From Paraflavitalea devenefica (GTDB lineage Bacteria; Bacteroidota; Bacteroidia; Chitinophagales; Chitinophagaceae): a stretch of 64,000 nt of DNA. Both the position numbers and the translations under genes were made by a program. Below are positions 9,941 to 17,496 of the stretch, one piece after another. The first letter of the stretch is position 1. Every line of letters begins with the position of its first letter. Under the pieces are notes generated by a model. It saw only the letters and a list, made by a program, of their open reading frames with translations. It had not been told where the DNA came from and did not search any database. Location: positions 1,736,001 to 1,800,000 of the forward strand of contig NZ_JAARML010000002.1 in NCBI RefSeq assembly GCF_011759375.1. Direction: 5' to 3'.

Positions 9941-10593
9941 AAGGAGCAAGAGAAAATTCCTTTTGGCCCAGTTATACTGACTTAATGACGAGTCTGTTCT
10001 TTGTTATGCTGGTATTGTATGTGTTAACTTATGTGCGGCTTAATACAACGATCAAGCTTCAGAAGGAAAAGCTGGCCATTATTGAAACGGTTGAAGAAAA
10101 CCTGAAGCCTTTGAAAAGCGACTCAACGTTGTTTACCTACGAAGAAGAGTTTAAACGGTTTAAGCTTTCTTTCGATGTAAAGTTTGAAGTGGATCAATTC
10201 CAGATCAGCTACAGCAAACTGGAAAATTACGGAACAACAGTCATGAAAATTGACAGGGCCGGCGCTCAACTGAAATCCATTATTGATAACCTGAAACAGG
10301 CCAAGGAAGCTGATCCCAAACTGAAAAATGTTTCTTATATTTTAGCTATTGCCGGTTATGCCTCTAAGACCGGGGAAAAGTATCATAATTATGAACTTAG
10401 CTATAAACGTGCCTTGAGCTTGCGTGATTATTGGCATTCAAAGGGGATTGATTTTGAGGCGCCGGAGTATAAAGGATTGATTGATCTTCAGATATCCGGT
10501 AATGGCTGGGGTGGGGTAGGACGGCTGGAAAAAGAAGAAGATAATCAACGTTTCCTTATTCAGATATTTCCTAAAATCGGTGACTTCAAATGA
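9937..10593 (+). CDS. ZorB/MotB-like motor subunit with OmpA-like domain
   Basis: Starts with GTG at 9937, overlapping the previous stop (GTGA). The 218-residue protein has a short cytoplasmic N-terminus, then FWPSYTDLMTSLFFVML (9-25) as the start of its single membrane helix. D15 occupies the place of the proton-carrying Asp of MotB and ZorB, and the SYTDLMTSLFF wording is closer to ZorB than to flagellar MotB. A helical linker follows, then an OmpA/MotB-type peptidoglycan-binding domain (about 85-215) with AGYAS, RALSLRDYW and a closing FLIQIFPK strand. It pairs with the ZorA-like subunit two genes upstream. Predicted role: stator subunit that anchors the motor to the cell wall and carries the proton site. 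Confidence 0.85.
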   Translation: MKGARENSFWPSYTDLMTSLFFVMLVLYVLTYVRLNTTIKLQKEKLAIIETVEENLKPLKSDSTLFTYEEEFKRFKLSFDVKFEVDQFQISYSKLENYGTTVMKIDRAGAQLKSIIDNLKQAKEADPKLKNVSYILAIAGYASKTGEKYHNYELSYKRALSLRDYWHSKGIDFEAPEYKGLIDLQISGNGWGGVGRLEKEEDNQRFLIQIFPKIGDFK

Positions 10594-11117
10594 GCAGAAT
10601 AATCTTCTATATTATAACTGTTGTCCTCTTGCTTCCCGGTTGTTCGGGTTGTTCAAAGTCGGGCAGAATTAAAAAGAGTGACGGAGACATAGTGTCTCCC
10701 GGAACCAACACAGGAAGTAGGAAGTTTTCCGGCAGAACTATTGTTAAAATGGTAAAGGATAATGGCGTCTATAAAATACCGGTCACCGTAAATGGTGTGA
10801 GCATGGAATTTATCTTTGATACCGGAGCTGGTTTGATCTCTATTTCCAATGTAGAGGCATCTTATCTCTATAAACAGGGTAAATTGACGAAGGATGATGT
10901 TATCGGAACGGCTAATTTTATTGATGCCAACGGAGATATTTCAGTAGGTACAATTATTAGTTTAAAGGAAATTACGATAGGAAATAGAACTATTTATAAT
11001 GTACAAGCTTCTGTGGTTGACAATTCTATCGCTCCTCTTTTGATGGGACAATCTGCGTTAGAGAATTTTGGTAAGATATCCATTGACTATAAGCGGTCAG
11101 AGATAACATTCGAATGA
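10590..11117 (+). CDS. Retropepsin-like aspartic protease lipoprotein
   Basis: Overlaps the ZorB-like stop by 4 nt (ATGA). 175 residues with a lipoprotein signal (LLLPGC, lipidated Cys18 likely), a short linker, and a single-copy retropepsin domain. The active-site loop is FDTGAG (Asp77-Gly79, preceded by the usual hydrophobic strand) and a second conserved strand LLMGQSAL lies near residue 153. A 100-110 residue domain with one DTG would have to dimerise, as in retroviral and clan AA bacterial proteases. Expected location is the periplasmic face of a membrane. It is the last gene of the tight operon. Its target is unknown; cleavage of another operon member, such as the VWA or motor protein, is a guess. 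Confidence 0.78.
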   Translation: MSRIIFYIITVVLLLPGCSGCSKSGRIKKSDGDIVSPGTNTGSRKFSGRTIVKMVKDNGVYKIPVTVNGVSMEFIFDTGAGLISISNVEASYLYKQGKLTKDDVIGTANFIDANGDISVGTIISLKEITIGNRTIYNVQASVVDNSIAPLLMGQSALENFGKISIDYKRSEITFE

Positions 11118-11151
11118 TGCTGCTATGGATCACTGAGAAACTTTCTCCTGC

Positions 11152-11349
11152 ATGAGCGCCACCTCTAAACCATCTTGCATTATTTACTTAGTTATAGCTT
11201 TACTGTTAGCTGGTTGTTTTACCTGCGCTACCAGGAAAAGATCAGGTTGTAAATGCTGGGACGGATGGGATAGCCATGCAACCGGGCGAGGCGCTTGCTC
11301 ACATCATGGCGGCGTGCTATATTGGAAGCATACTTATTGGTGGGATTAG
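11152..11349 (+). CDS. Tiny cysteine-rich lipoprotein (DUF3761-like motif)
   Basis: 65 residues: hydrophobic leader with lipobox LLAGC (Cys22), then a mature peptide of about 43 residues containing CKCWDG and GACSHHGGV. The pattern Cys-x-Asp-Gly ... Ala-Cys-Ser-x-His-Gly-Gly-Val resembles the small DUF3761 module, whose function I do not know. It lies 34 nt after the protease gene on the same strand, so it may be co-transcribed, but the wider spacing and the different protein type leave that open. It is short enough that a chance frame must be considered; the lipobox and the ordered Cys/His motif argue for a real gene. Confidence 0.6.
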   Translation: MSATSKPSCIIYLVIALLLAGCFTCATRKRSGCKCWDGWDSHATGRGACSHHGGVLYWKHTYWWD

Positions 11350-11391
11350 CAGACTACAACCTGATTCCGATATGGAGATGTCTTTAAAGGA

Positions 11392-11419
11392 TTGAAACAT
11401 AGAATTGTTAGTATCTTAG
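11392..11419 (+). promoter_or_regulatory. Putative sigma-ABfr promoter of nudK, leaderless
   Basis: TTG at 11392-11394 and TATCTTAG at 11412-11419 approximate the Bacteroidetes promoter (TTTG, about 19 nt, TAnnTTTG) with one mismatch in the -7 box and a 17-nt spacer. The -7 box ends only 6 nt before the ATG at 11426, so the transcript would start at or next to the start codon. Confidence 0.4.
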
Positions 11420-11425
11420 CAGGGT

Positions 11426-12007
11426 ATGACAAATAACACGATCAAGATACTGCAAACAGAAGTACTCTCCAATAACTGGTACACCCTTCGGAAGATCACG
11501 TACGAATACCTGAAGCCCGATGGCAGCCGGGAAACGCAAAGCCGGGAGGCTTATGACCGGGGCAATGGTGCTACCATCCTGTTGTATAATACAACTTCTA
11601 AAACCGTGATCCTGACCCGCCAGTTCCGGATGCCGACTTTCCTGAATGGCAATGAAAGCGGTATGCTGATTGAAGCCTGTGCCGGACTGCTGGATAAAGA
11701 TAACCCCGAAGATTGCATCCGGCGCGAAACAGAAGAAGAGACAGGCTATAAAGTTTCCCATGTACGCAAGGTATTTGAAGCTTATATGTCGCCGGGGTCG
11801 GTGACGGAGATCCTGTATTTCTTTGTAGCAGAATATACAAAAGAAATGAAAGTGCATGAAGGTGGAGGCATTGAACATGAACAGGAGAATATTGAGGTGC
11901 TGGAACTGCCTTTCAGCAAAGCCCTGGAGATGATAAGCACCGGTGAGATTAAAGACGCCAAGACAATTATGTTATTACAATATGCTCAATTGCACCAGTT
12001 GGCGTAG
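11426..12007 (+). CDS. nudK: GDP-mannose hydrolase NudK (Nudix family)
   Basis: 193 residues with a Nudix box of the NudK type: GLLDKDNPEDCIRRE followed by TEEETGY. This wording, and the later stretches YMSPGSVTE and LELPFSKALEMI, are very close to the E. coli NudK sequence as I remember it. The enzyme hydrolyses GDP-mannose and related sugar nucleotides to sugar-1-phosphate plus GMP in the cytosol with Mg2+. Its glutamates (REXXEE) are all present. It is a single gene with its own promoter, converging with the kinase gene 5 nt downstream. Activity on other nucleotide sugars cannot be excluded. Confidence 0.88.
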   Translation: MTNNTIKILQTEVLSNNWYTLRKITYEYLKPDGSRETQSREAYDRGNGATILLYNTTSKTVILTRQFRMPTFLNGNESGMLIEACAGLLDKDNPEDCIRRETEEETGYKVSHVRKVFEAYMSPGSVTEILYFFVAEYTKEMKVHEGGGIEHEQENIEVLELPFSKALEMISTGEIKDAKTIMLLQYAQLHQLA

Positions 12008-12012
12008 ATATA

Positions 12013-13050
12013 TCACTCTTCCACCTGTATCAGCGGCAGCACCACCGCAAATGTTTTCTCGTCTTCCTGAACGATGATGTCTTCCTGTTTCAGCAACTTG
12101 TATTTCTTCACGATGTTGTTGAGTCCTACTTTATTCGAAGAGATACGTTTTTTGCGTTGCAGGTTGTTGGAGACCAGTAACCGAGGACCAGCAATGGTAG
12201 TGATCAGGATCTGCAGGGGGCGGTCTTTCATCATCACATTATGCTTCACCGCATTCTCTACCAGCATCTGCAGGGTAAGGGAGGGAATACGGTGCCATAC
12301 CAACTCATCCGGAATGTCTACTTCCAGGAACAGGCTGTCGCCATAACGCGTTTTGAGGAGGTGATAATAAGACTGAATGAACTGCATTTCCACCCATAAG
12401 GGCGCCAGGTCTTCTTCATTGTTGCGCAGCAGGTAGCGGTATACTTTGCACATCTCATCCAGGAACTTCTCCGCCTTGGCGGGATCTTCACTGATGAGGG
12501 AGGAGAGGGAGTTGAGGCTGTTGAACAGGAAGTGCGGGTTTACCTGGGCTTTAAGGCTCTCCAGTTGGGTTTGCAGGTTTTCCTTTTTGAGTTGTTCCGC
12601 TTCGTCTGTCACTTTTTTCCACTTTTCATAAAATGCCACCCCTTCATGGAAACTGGCAGCCAGCACGGTTGTGCCCGCTCCTGAAACAGCGCCCAGGAAC
12701 ATATGCCACAGGTTGAGCTGGTATTGAAAGAAATGTAAACGGTCATATAGCAGGCAGGCCAGGACTACCGTGATGACCGTAATGATCACGTATAGGGCCA
12801 TGGACAGCAATACCCGTTTGATGGTTTGGTTGTATCTCGGATACCGGGCATTCATGACCAGGGCAATGATGATCTGCAGGTACCAGGAAACAAGGCCAAT
12901 GCTGGCGGATAGGAGGGTGGTCCACCCAAAGATAGCTGCTCCGGAAAAGTATCGTTTTCCGAAAATACAATAATTAACCAGTATGATGCCCGGCGGTAAT
13001 AACAAGCCAATGATCAACCAGTCCTTCTTGGTATAGTATGCCAATTTCAT
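12013..13050 (-). CDS. LytS/YehU-type sensor histidine kinase
   Basis: 345 residues: four membrane helices in the first 145 residues, a short coiled coil (EAEQLKKENLQTQLESLKAQ), then the His_kinase (PF06580) motif NPHFLFNSLNSL with the phospho-acceptor His173, and an ATPase region with LVENAVKHN. This is the Bacteroidetes-typical LytS type without an HAMP or PAS domain. Its usual partner, a LytTR response regulator, is not adjacent. A 21-bp-spaced direct repeat lies 55-90 nt upstream of its start (separate entry), which is the geometry of a LytTR binding site. The signal sensed is unknown. Confidence 0.85.
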   Translation of the reverse strand: MKLAYYTKKDWLIIGLLLPPGIILVNYCIFGKRYFSGAAIFGWTTLLSASIGLVSWYLQIIIALVMNARYPRYNQTIKRVLLSMALYVIITVITVVLACLLYDRLHFFQYQLNLWHMFLGAVSGAGTTVLAASFHEGVAFYEKWKKVTDEAEQLKKENLQTQLESLKAQVNPHFLFNSLNSLSSLISEDPAKAEKFLDEMCKVYRYLLRNNEEDLAPLWVEMQFIQSYYHLLKTRYGDSLFLEVDIPDELVWHRIPSLTLQMLVENAVKHNVMMKDRPLQILITTIAGPRLLVSNNLQRKKRISSNKVGLNNIVKKYKLLKQEDIIVQEDEKTFAVVLPLIQVEE

Positions 13051-13104
13051 AAGTGCTGAAAGGACAGGCTAAAATAACAGGCTGTTACGGCTATACCTAA
13101 TGCT

Positions 13105-13139
13105 GCTGTATGAATTGAGGGGAATGCTGTTTGAATTGA
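13105..13139. promoter_or_regulatory. Direct repeat, 21-bp spacing, candidate LytTR operator
   Basis: GCTGTATGAATTGA at 13105-13118 and GCTGTTTGAATTGA at 13126-13139 match at 13 of 14 positions, with starts exactly 21 bp apart (two helix turns). They lie in the divergent intergenic region between the histidine kinase and LacI genes, nearer the kinase start (13050). Two direct half-sites on one helix face are what LytTR-domain regulators bind. Confidence 0.45.
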
Positions 13140-13238
13140 ATGTATTATCCGGCCAGGGTATTCCCGCGTCCTTCACTACTTGTCGCTTTTACGGAATGGT
13201 TGCGTATCTTTAGCCCCGCCTGAAATACCTGTTGTCAT

Positions 13239-14252
13239 ATGGAACCTGTTAACCTGAAAAGGCTGGCCAAAGAGCTCAATCTCGCCATTTCCACGGTATC
13301 CCGCGCCCTGCGGGATAGTTATGATATCAGTCCGGAGACCAAGAAACGGGTGTTTGAACTGGCGCAAAAGCTGAATTACGAGCCCAATCCCTATGCCAGC
13401 AGCCTGCGCAAGCAGAAAAGCCGGACGATAGCGGTGGTGATCCCTGAGGTGGCCAATAATTTCTTCTCCCTGGCCATTAATGGCATTGAATCCATTGCCC
13501 AGGAGAAAGGATACCACGTATTGATCTACCTCACCCATGAAGATTACCAGAAAGAGGTGTCTATCACGCGCCACCTGCAAAGCGGGCGGGTGGATGGTAT
13601 TTTGATGTCTTTATCGGCCAATACGGAAGACAGTAATCATATAGTAGAACTGCATAATAAGGGAATACCTATTATCTTTTTTGACAGGGTGAGCGATGCC
13701 ATTGATACTTCCCGGATCACCACGGATGATTATGACAGTGGCTTCAAGGCCACCGAGCACCTGATACAGAGCGGGTGTAAGCATATTGCCTACCTGTCGT
13801 TCTCCCAACACTTATCCATTACCAATAAACGGATGCGCGGTTACCTCGAAGCGCTGGAGCATTATAATATTAAGCCCGACCGTAAGCTGGTAATACAATG
13901 CAGCAGCGATAACGGGCAGAGCTACCCCTTGCTGCGTAAGCTGTTATCCGGCAAGAAACGGCCGGATGGTATTTTTGCTTCTGTAGAAAAGCTGGCCATT
14001 GCCAGCTATCATGTATGTGATGAGCTGAAGATCGCTATACCGGACGATATTAAAGTGATCAGTTTCTCGAACCTGGAAACCGCCTCCCTGTTAAACCCTT
14101 CGCTGACCACCATTACACAGCCCGCTTTTGACATTGGCAAGAAAGCCGCCTCGGTATTGTTTCGCAGGCTGGAAAAGAGCCGGTCTGGCTTTATGAGCGA
14201 AACGGTGGTGCTGAAGTCTACGCTGATGCCGCGGAATTCAACGAAAGTATAG
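13239..14252 (+). CDS. LacI-family transcriptional regulator
   Basis: 337 residues. The N-terminal helix-turn-helix reads NLKRLAKELNLAISTVSRAL (5-24), followed by the hinge-helix region NYEPNPYASSLRKQ and a periplasmic-binding-protein-like effector domain (AVVIPEVANNFFSLAINGIE onward). It is transcribed away from the kinase gene and towards GH28, which it meets end to end (stops at 14252 and 14253). A promoter-like box TATCTTTA lies at 13205-13212. The nearby GH28, pectate-lyase-like and uronate genes suggest that it responds to a pectin-derived sugar acid. A CG-centred palindrome upstream of uxaA is a possible target. Confidence 0.88.
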   Translation: MEPVNLKRLAKELNLAISTVSRALRDSYDISPETKKRVFELAQKLNYEPNPYASSLRKQKSRTIAVVIPEVANNFFSLAINGIESIAQEKGYHVLIYLTHEDYQKEVSITRHLQSGRVDGILMSLSANTEDSNHIVELHNKGIPIIFFDRVSDAIDTSRITTDDYDSGFKATEHLIQSGCKHIAYLSFSQHLSITNKRMRGYLEALEHYNIKPDRKLVIQCSSDNGQSYPLLRKLLSGKKRPDGIFASVEKLAIASYHVCDELKIAIPDDIKVISFSNLETASLLNPSLTTITQPAFDIGKKAASVLFRRLEKSRSGFMSETVVLKSTLMPRNSTKV

Positions 14253-15800
14253 TTACAGTGCTTTCGCTACCGGAGTAACGTATTTTACTTTACCCGTCTT
14301 TACTCCCTTACTGTCTTTGCCTTCTATTTTAACGAAAGTGGCGGCGCGGCCTGTGACGGTGAAATCGTCTACTTTAGCGCCCTGCACATTTTCCAGCCGT
14401 ACTATTGATGCTGCGCCTGCGGCAGCAGGAAGGGTCCAGCCGGTGAGCTCAATGTCTTGTCCATCTTCTGCAATAAAGGCCGGCCGGAGATCATCGGATG
14501 CCAGGGTGAGTTTGATGTTCTTTAGTTTCAGTCCCTTCACATGACGGGCCCAGATACCCCAGGCAGGGATGAGCGGACCAAATGTTTTTACTTCCGGGTA
14601 TTGATCAATCGCCTCCGGTACTGCATGGCGGGCATTTTCTGCCGTACCGCCACCTGCCAGGCTGATCTCAATGTTTTCCAGCGTTACATTGCTGATGTAA
14701 TGACCGGGCACCCCGGTGATGAGGATGCCAGAAGGTGGTTTTAGTTGAGCATCGGCGGCCGCCTCTGCTTTTACATTGCGGATGACTACATTATCAAACG
14801 TGCCGGTAGGCTGTTGGGTATCTTTCCCTTTGCGGAATACATTGAGCCGGGAGCCGAGGCGCAGCAGCATAGGCGTGCGCACGTTTTTCATGGTGATATC
14901 CGATATGGTAATGTTGCGCAGGTGAGCGCCGTCAACCGTAAGCAGTTTAATACCGCCATTGCGCGTATCATAGATATCGCAGTGAGAGATGTTGATCTCT
15001 TCAAAGGGCGCCATGGATTCTGTACCCATTTTAATAGCAGCCTGGTTGCTTTTCAGCTTCAGGCGGGTAACCGTAATGTTTTTACAGGCCATGGTACTGG
15101 AAGTGGTTTTAAAACAAAGGGCGTCATCACCACTTACCACATCACAATCGCGGATCTGTACCTGCTGGCAGCCATCAATGTCCATACCATCATTGTGCGC
15201 CACGCCATGGCTTACAATTTTTACGTTTTCTATCAATATCTGTTTGCTTTGGAAGTAGTGGGAGGTCCAGGCGGCTGCATAATACAGGGAAACGCCGCGT
15301 ACGGTAACATCTGTACAACGTACAATGCGCAGCAGGAAAGGACGACGGCCCCATATTTTGGATTCGCCGCGGTTATCAGTTAAGATATGCTGCGCTTTCA
15401 GTTTGGCCCCCTGGCCGTCAATAGCACCTTCCCCTTCAATGCCGATATGCTGCACATCTACTGCTACCAGCAAGGCCCAGCCTACATCAATACCGAGGCC
15501 ATCGGTAAAAGGATCAATGTTGTCATAATGTTCAATATTGGTGCTGCCCAGTATGAGGGCATCTTTTTGCAGCAGCAGAGTCACATTGTTTTTGATCACA
15601 ATGGTACCCGACAGGTATTTGCCGGCAGGAAAGATGACTTTGCCACCGCCCTTTTGTGTACAGGCATCAATGGCCTGCTGAATAGCTTTGGAGTCGAGGG
15701 TGGTACCGTCGCCGGTAGCGCCGTAGTCTTTTACGTTGACATCTGCTGCTTGTGTGTATAGCGATGATGCGAGTAGTAAAAGGAGGAGGTACTTTTTCAT
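14253..15800 (-). CDS. GH28 polygalacturonase-like beta-helix hydrolase
   Basis: 515 residues with a clean signal peptide (MKKYLLLLLLASSLYTQA) and the pectate-lyase-superfamily opening VNVKDYGATGDG. The GH28 signature is visible as NDGMDID (203-209) and SGDDAL (223-228), which supply the three catalytic aspartates. The usual GHG histidine motif and RIK are not obvious: the corresponding stretch reads NQAAIKMG. The enzyme is therefore a divergent member, perhaps acting on rhamnogalacturonan or decorated homogalacturonan. It is exported, and lies 5 nt downstream of the pectate-lyase-like gene, in the same operon. Confidence 0.8.
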   Translation of the reverse strand: MKKYLLLLLLASSLYTQAADVNVKDYGATGDGTTLDSKAIQQAIDACTQKGGGKVIFPAGKYLSGTIVIKNNVTLLLQKDALILGSTNIEHYDNIDPFTDGLGIDVGWALLVAVDVQHIGIEGEGAIDGQGAKLKAQHILTDNRGESKIWGRRPFLLRIVRCTDVTVRGVSLYYAAAWTSHYFQSKQILIENVKIVSHGVAHNDGMDIDGCQQVQIRDCDVVSGDDALCFKTTSSTMACKNITVTRLKLKSNQAAIKMGTESMAPFEEINISHCDIYDTRNGGIKLLTVDGAHLRNITISDITMKNVRTPMLLRLGSRLNVFRKGKDTQQPTGTFDNVVIRNVKAEAAADAQLKPPSGILITGVPGHYISNVTLENIEISLAGGGTAENARHAVPEAIDQYPEVKTFGPLIPAWGIWARHVKGLKLKNIKLTLASDDLRPAFIAEDGQDIELTGWTLPAAAGAASIVRLENVQGAKVDDFTVTGRAATFVKIEGKDSKGVKTGKVKYVTPVAKAL

Positions 15801-15805
15801 ATAAA

Positions 15806-17332
15806 TTATTTCTGCTGTCTTGCTTTTAGTTGTGCCATGTACAGGGAAGTTGGTTGTAAACCATCTTTATTTTGTCCTTCCCATTCTCCGTCGGGCCGGC
15901 CTTTGAGGCGGCCATCAAATTTTTCGCCTTTCATGCCAATGTTATAGTTTTTGCCGGATGCCCAGGGACTTTGTACGGCAGCTCTCTTTACCGTGCAATT
16001 CCACAATACCTGGGTAACGCCAGCCCAGCCATGACCACTGCCCCAGTTGCCCCTGTCCTGTACATTGATCTCACCATCGGTAATGATGTTATCATACAAG
16101 GTGCCTACTGCCCAGCGGTGGTGCGGACCAATATCTGCATGGGTGTTTTTAGCCATACAGTTGTAAAATACATTGGGGCCAAGGGTTTTGGAACCGGTCA
16201 CATAATCATGCCTGCCTTCGGTAGTGTGGCAGTTCATAAACAGGTTGCACTGGCCATTGTTGGCGAAAGAATAACGCCTGCCGCCGGTGATCTTTGATTT
16301 GGCATCCAGGCATTTGCTGTCCTTAACAGTAATGTACCGGGCATTGCCACCGAGGTTTACACAAGAGTAGCCAAAGTAGCGCGAAGTGACATTCCTTACC
16401 CAGCCATGCTCTGCTTTGTTGATAGCAATGGCATCCCAGGCATGGTTCTCTGCCGTATCACTGCTGTATACCGATTCCAGGTAGAGGTTTTCAACGCCTA
16501 CCTCGCGGATGCGGCCGGTGAAGGTGTATTTATAGATCTCGCCGCCGCCATACTGTGCATCCAGGGCCAGCATGACCGGATTGTCAATAAATATTTTGTT
16601 GCCTTCTATTTTAGTGATCACCCTTTCAAATTCCAGGTTGTATTCTCCTGCCTTCCATTGTTTGGTGCCGCCGCGTTCTTCTATCTGGTCCATTTTGGTG
16701 TCCTGGATCCACTTCTCGGTACCCGGTCTGTTCAATATGATGGCATCACCTACCTGTAAGCCTTTAGCGTCGCTTATATGGAAGGAAAAGCTGCCTACGG
16801 GTACGTAAGGATCGGTGATCTTTATCCGGTCGCCTGCAGGCTGCAGATTGCCGCTGCCGGTGATGGCGATCAATGGCTTTTGTGTATTGGCTGTAGCTAC
16901 CAGTTTGGTACCGTTTTCTGTATCGCCTTCACCCCGTAATACAATGCCGCCTGTTTTGATCTCCAGTGTAGCAGGGAGCTGATAGGTGCCCTTTTTTAAA
17001 AGGATGGTTCCCCGGAAACCGTTCTTATCAGGGGCTTTGGCCGATAGTGCATCAATGGCTGCCTGGATCTGCTGTGCCGCCTCTGCTGATGGTGTAATGG
17101 TGATGGCCACGGGAATAGTGGGAATGGCTTTATCGCCCTGGTAGTAACCTACCCGGCTAAAGTCGGGAATGATATTGCCTTTTTCATCGGGCGTATAGGT
17201 GAGGCTGCCGTTTTTACCGGCTTGTACGAATCTTGACTCCCATTGTATACTGCGGGTAACCGTAAAGGCCATTACAGATAACAGGGGAACGGCTATTAAG
17301 GGAAGATGTTTTCGTTTCAGCAATGCAAGCAT
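15806..17332 (-). CDS. Exported pectate-lyase-like parallel beta-helix protein
   Basis: 508 residues. The N-terminus (KRKHLPLIAVPLLSVMAFTV) is a signal peptide or anchor. The body begins with a Pectate_lyase_3-like segment (IQAAIDAL, GTILLKKGTYQLPATLEI, VLRGEG) and continues with repeated short beta-strands and asparagine/glycine turns typical of right-handed beta-helices, including NLFMNCHTTEGRHDYV and PHHRWAVGTLYDN. I could not pin the catalytic residues or a PL family. It may cleave pectin or another uronate polymer, or act as a carbohydrate esterase-like accessory. First gene of a two-gene operon with GH28. Confidence 0.65.
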   Translation of the reverse strand: MLALLKRKHLPLIAVPLLSVMAFTVTRSIQWESRFVQAGKNGSLTYTPDEKGNIIPDFSRVGYYQGDKAIPTIPVAITITPSAEAAQQIQAAIDALSAKAPDKNGFRGTILLKKGTYQLPATLEIKTGGIVLRGEGDTENGTKLVATANTQKPLIAITGSGNLQPAGDRIKITDPYVPVGSFSFHISDAKGLQVGDAIILNRPGTEKWIQDTKMDQIEERGGTKQWKAGEYNLEFERVITKIEGNKIFIDNPVMLALDAQYGGGEIYKYTFTGRIREVGVENLYLESVYSSDTAENHAWDAIAINKAEHGWVRNVTSRYFGYSCVNLGGNARYITVKDSKCLDAKSKITGGRRYSFANNGQCNLFMNCHTTEGRHDYVTGSKTLGPNVFYNCMAKNTHADIGPHHRWAVGTLYDNIITDGEINVQDRGNWGSGHGWAGVTQVLWNCTVKRAAVQSPWASGKNYNIGMKGEKFDGRLKGRPDGEWEGQNKDGLQPTSLYMAQLKARQQK

Positions 17333-17496
17333 GATCTGTTAATTGATGAATTGGATAATGTTCAATAAGCTACCCAATATTCCTACAAAATCCGGGTATT
17401 AGGAAGGGGATGACAGAATAGTTGAATGCTTTGCCAATAATATCAAAAAGAGGCTAGTTATTTATTAGTCTATTGCAGTTTTCAACACCTTGCCAT

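Noticed and set aside
1..11117. Calling the operon a Zorya system
   Set aside because: Only the ZorA/ZorB-like motor matches; ZorC, ZorD and ZorE are absent and unrelated components are present.
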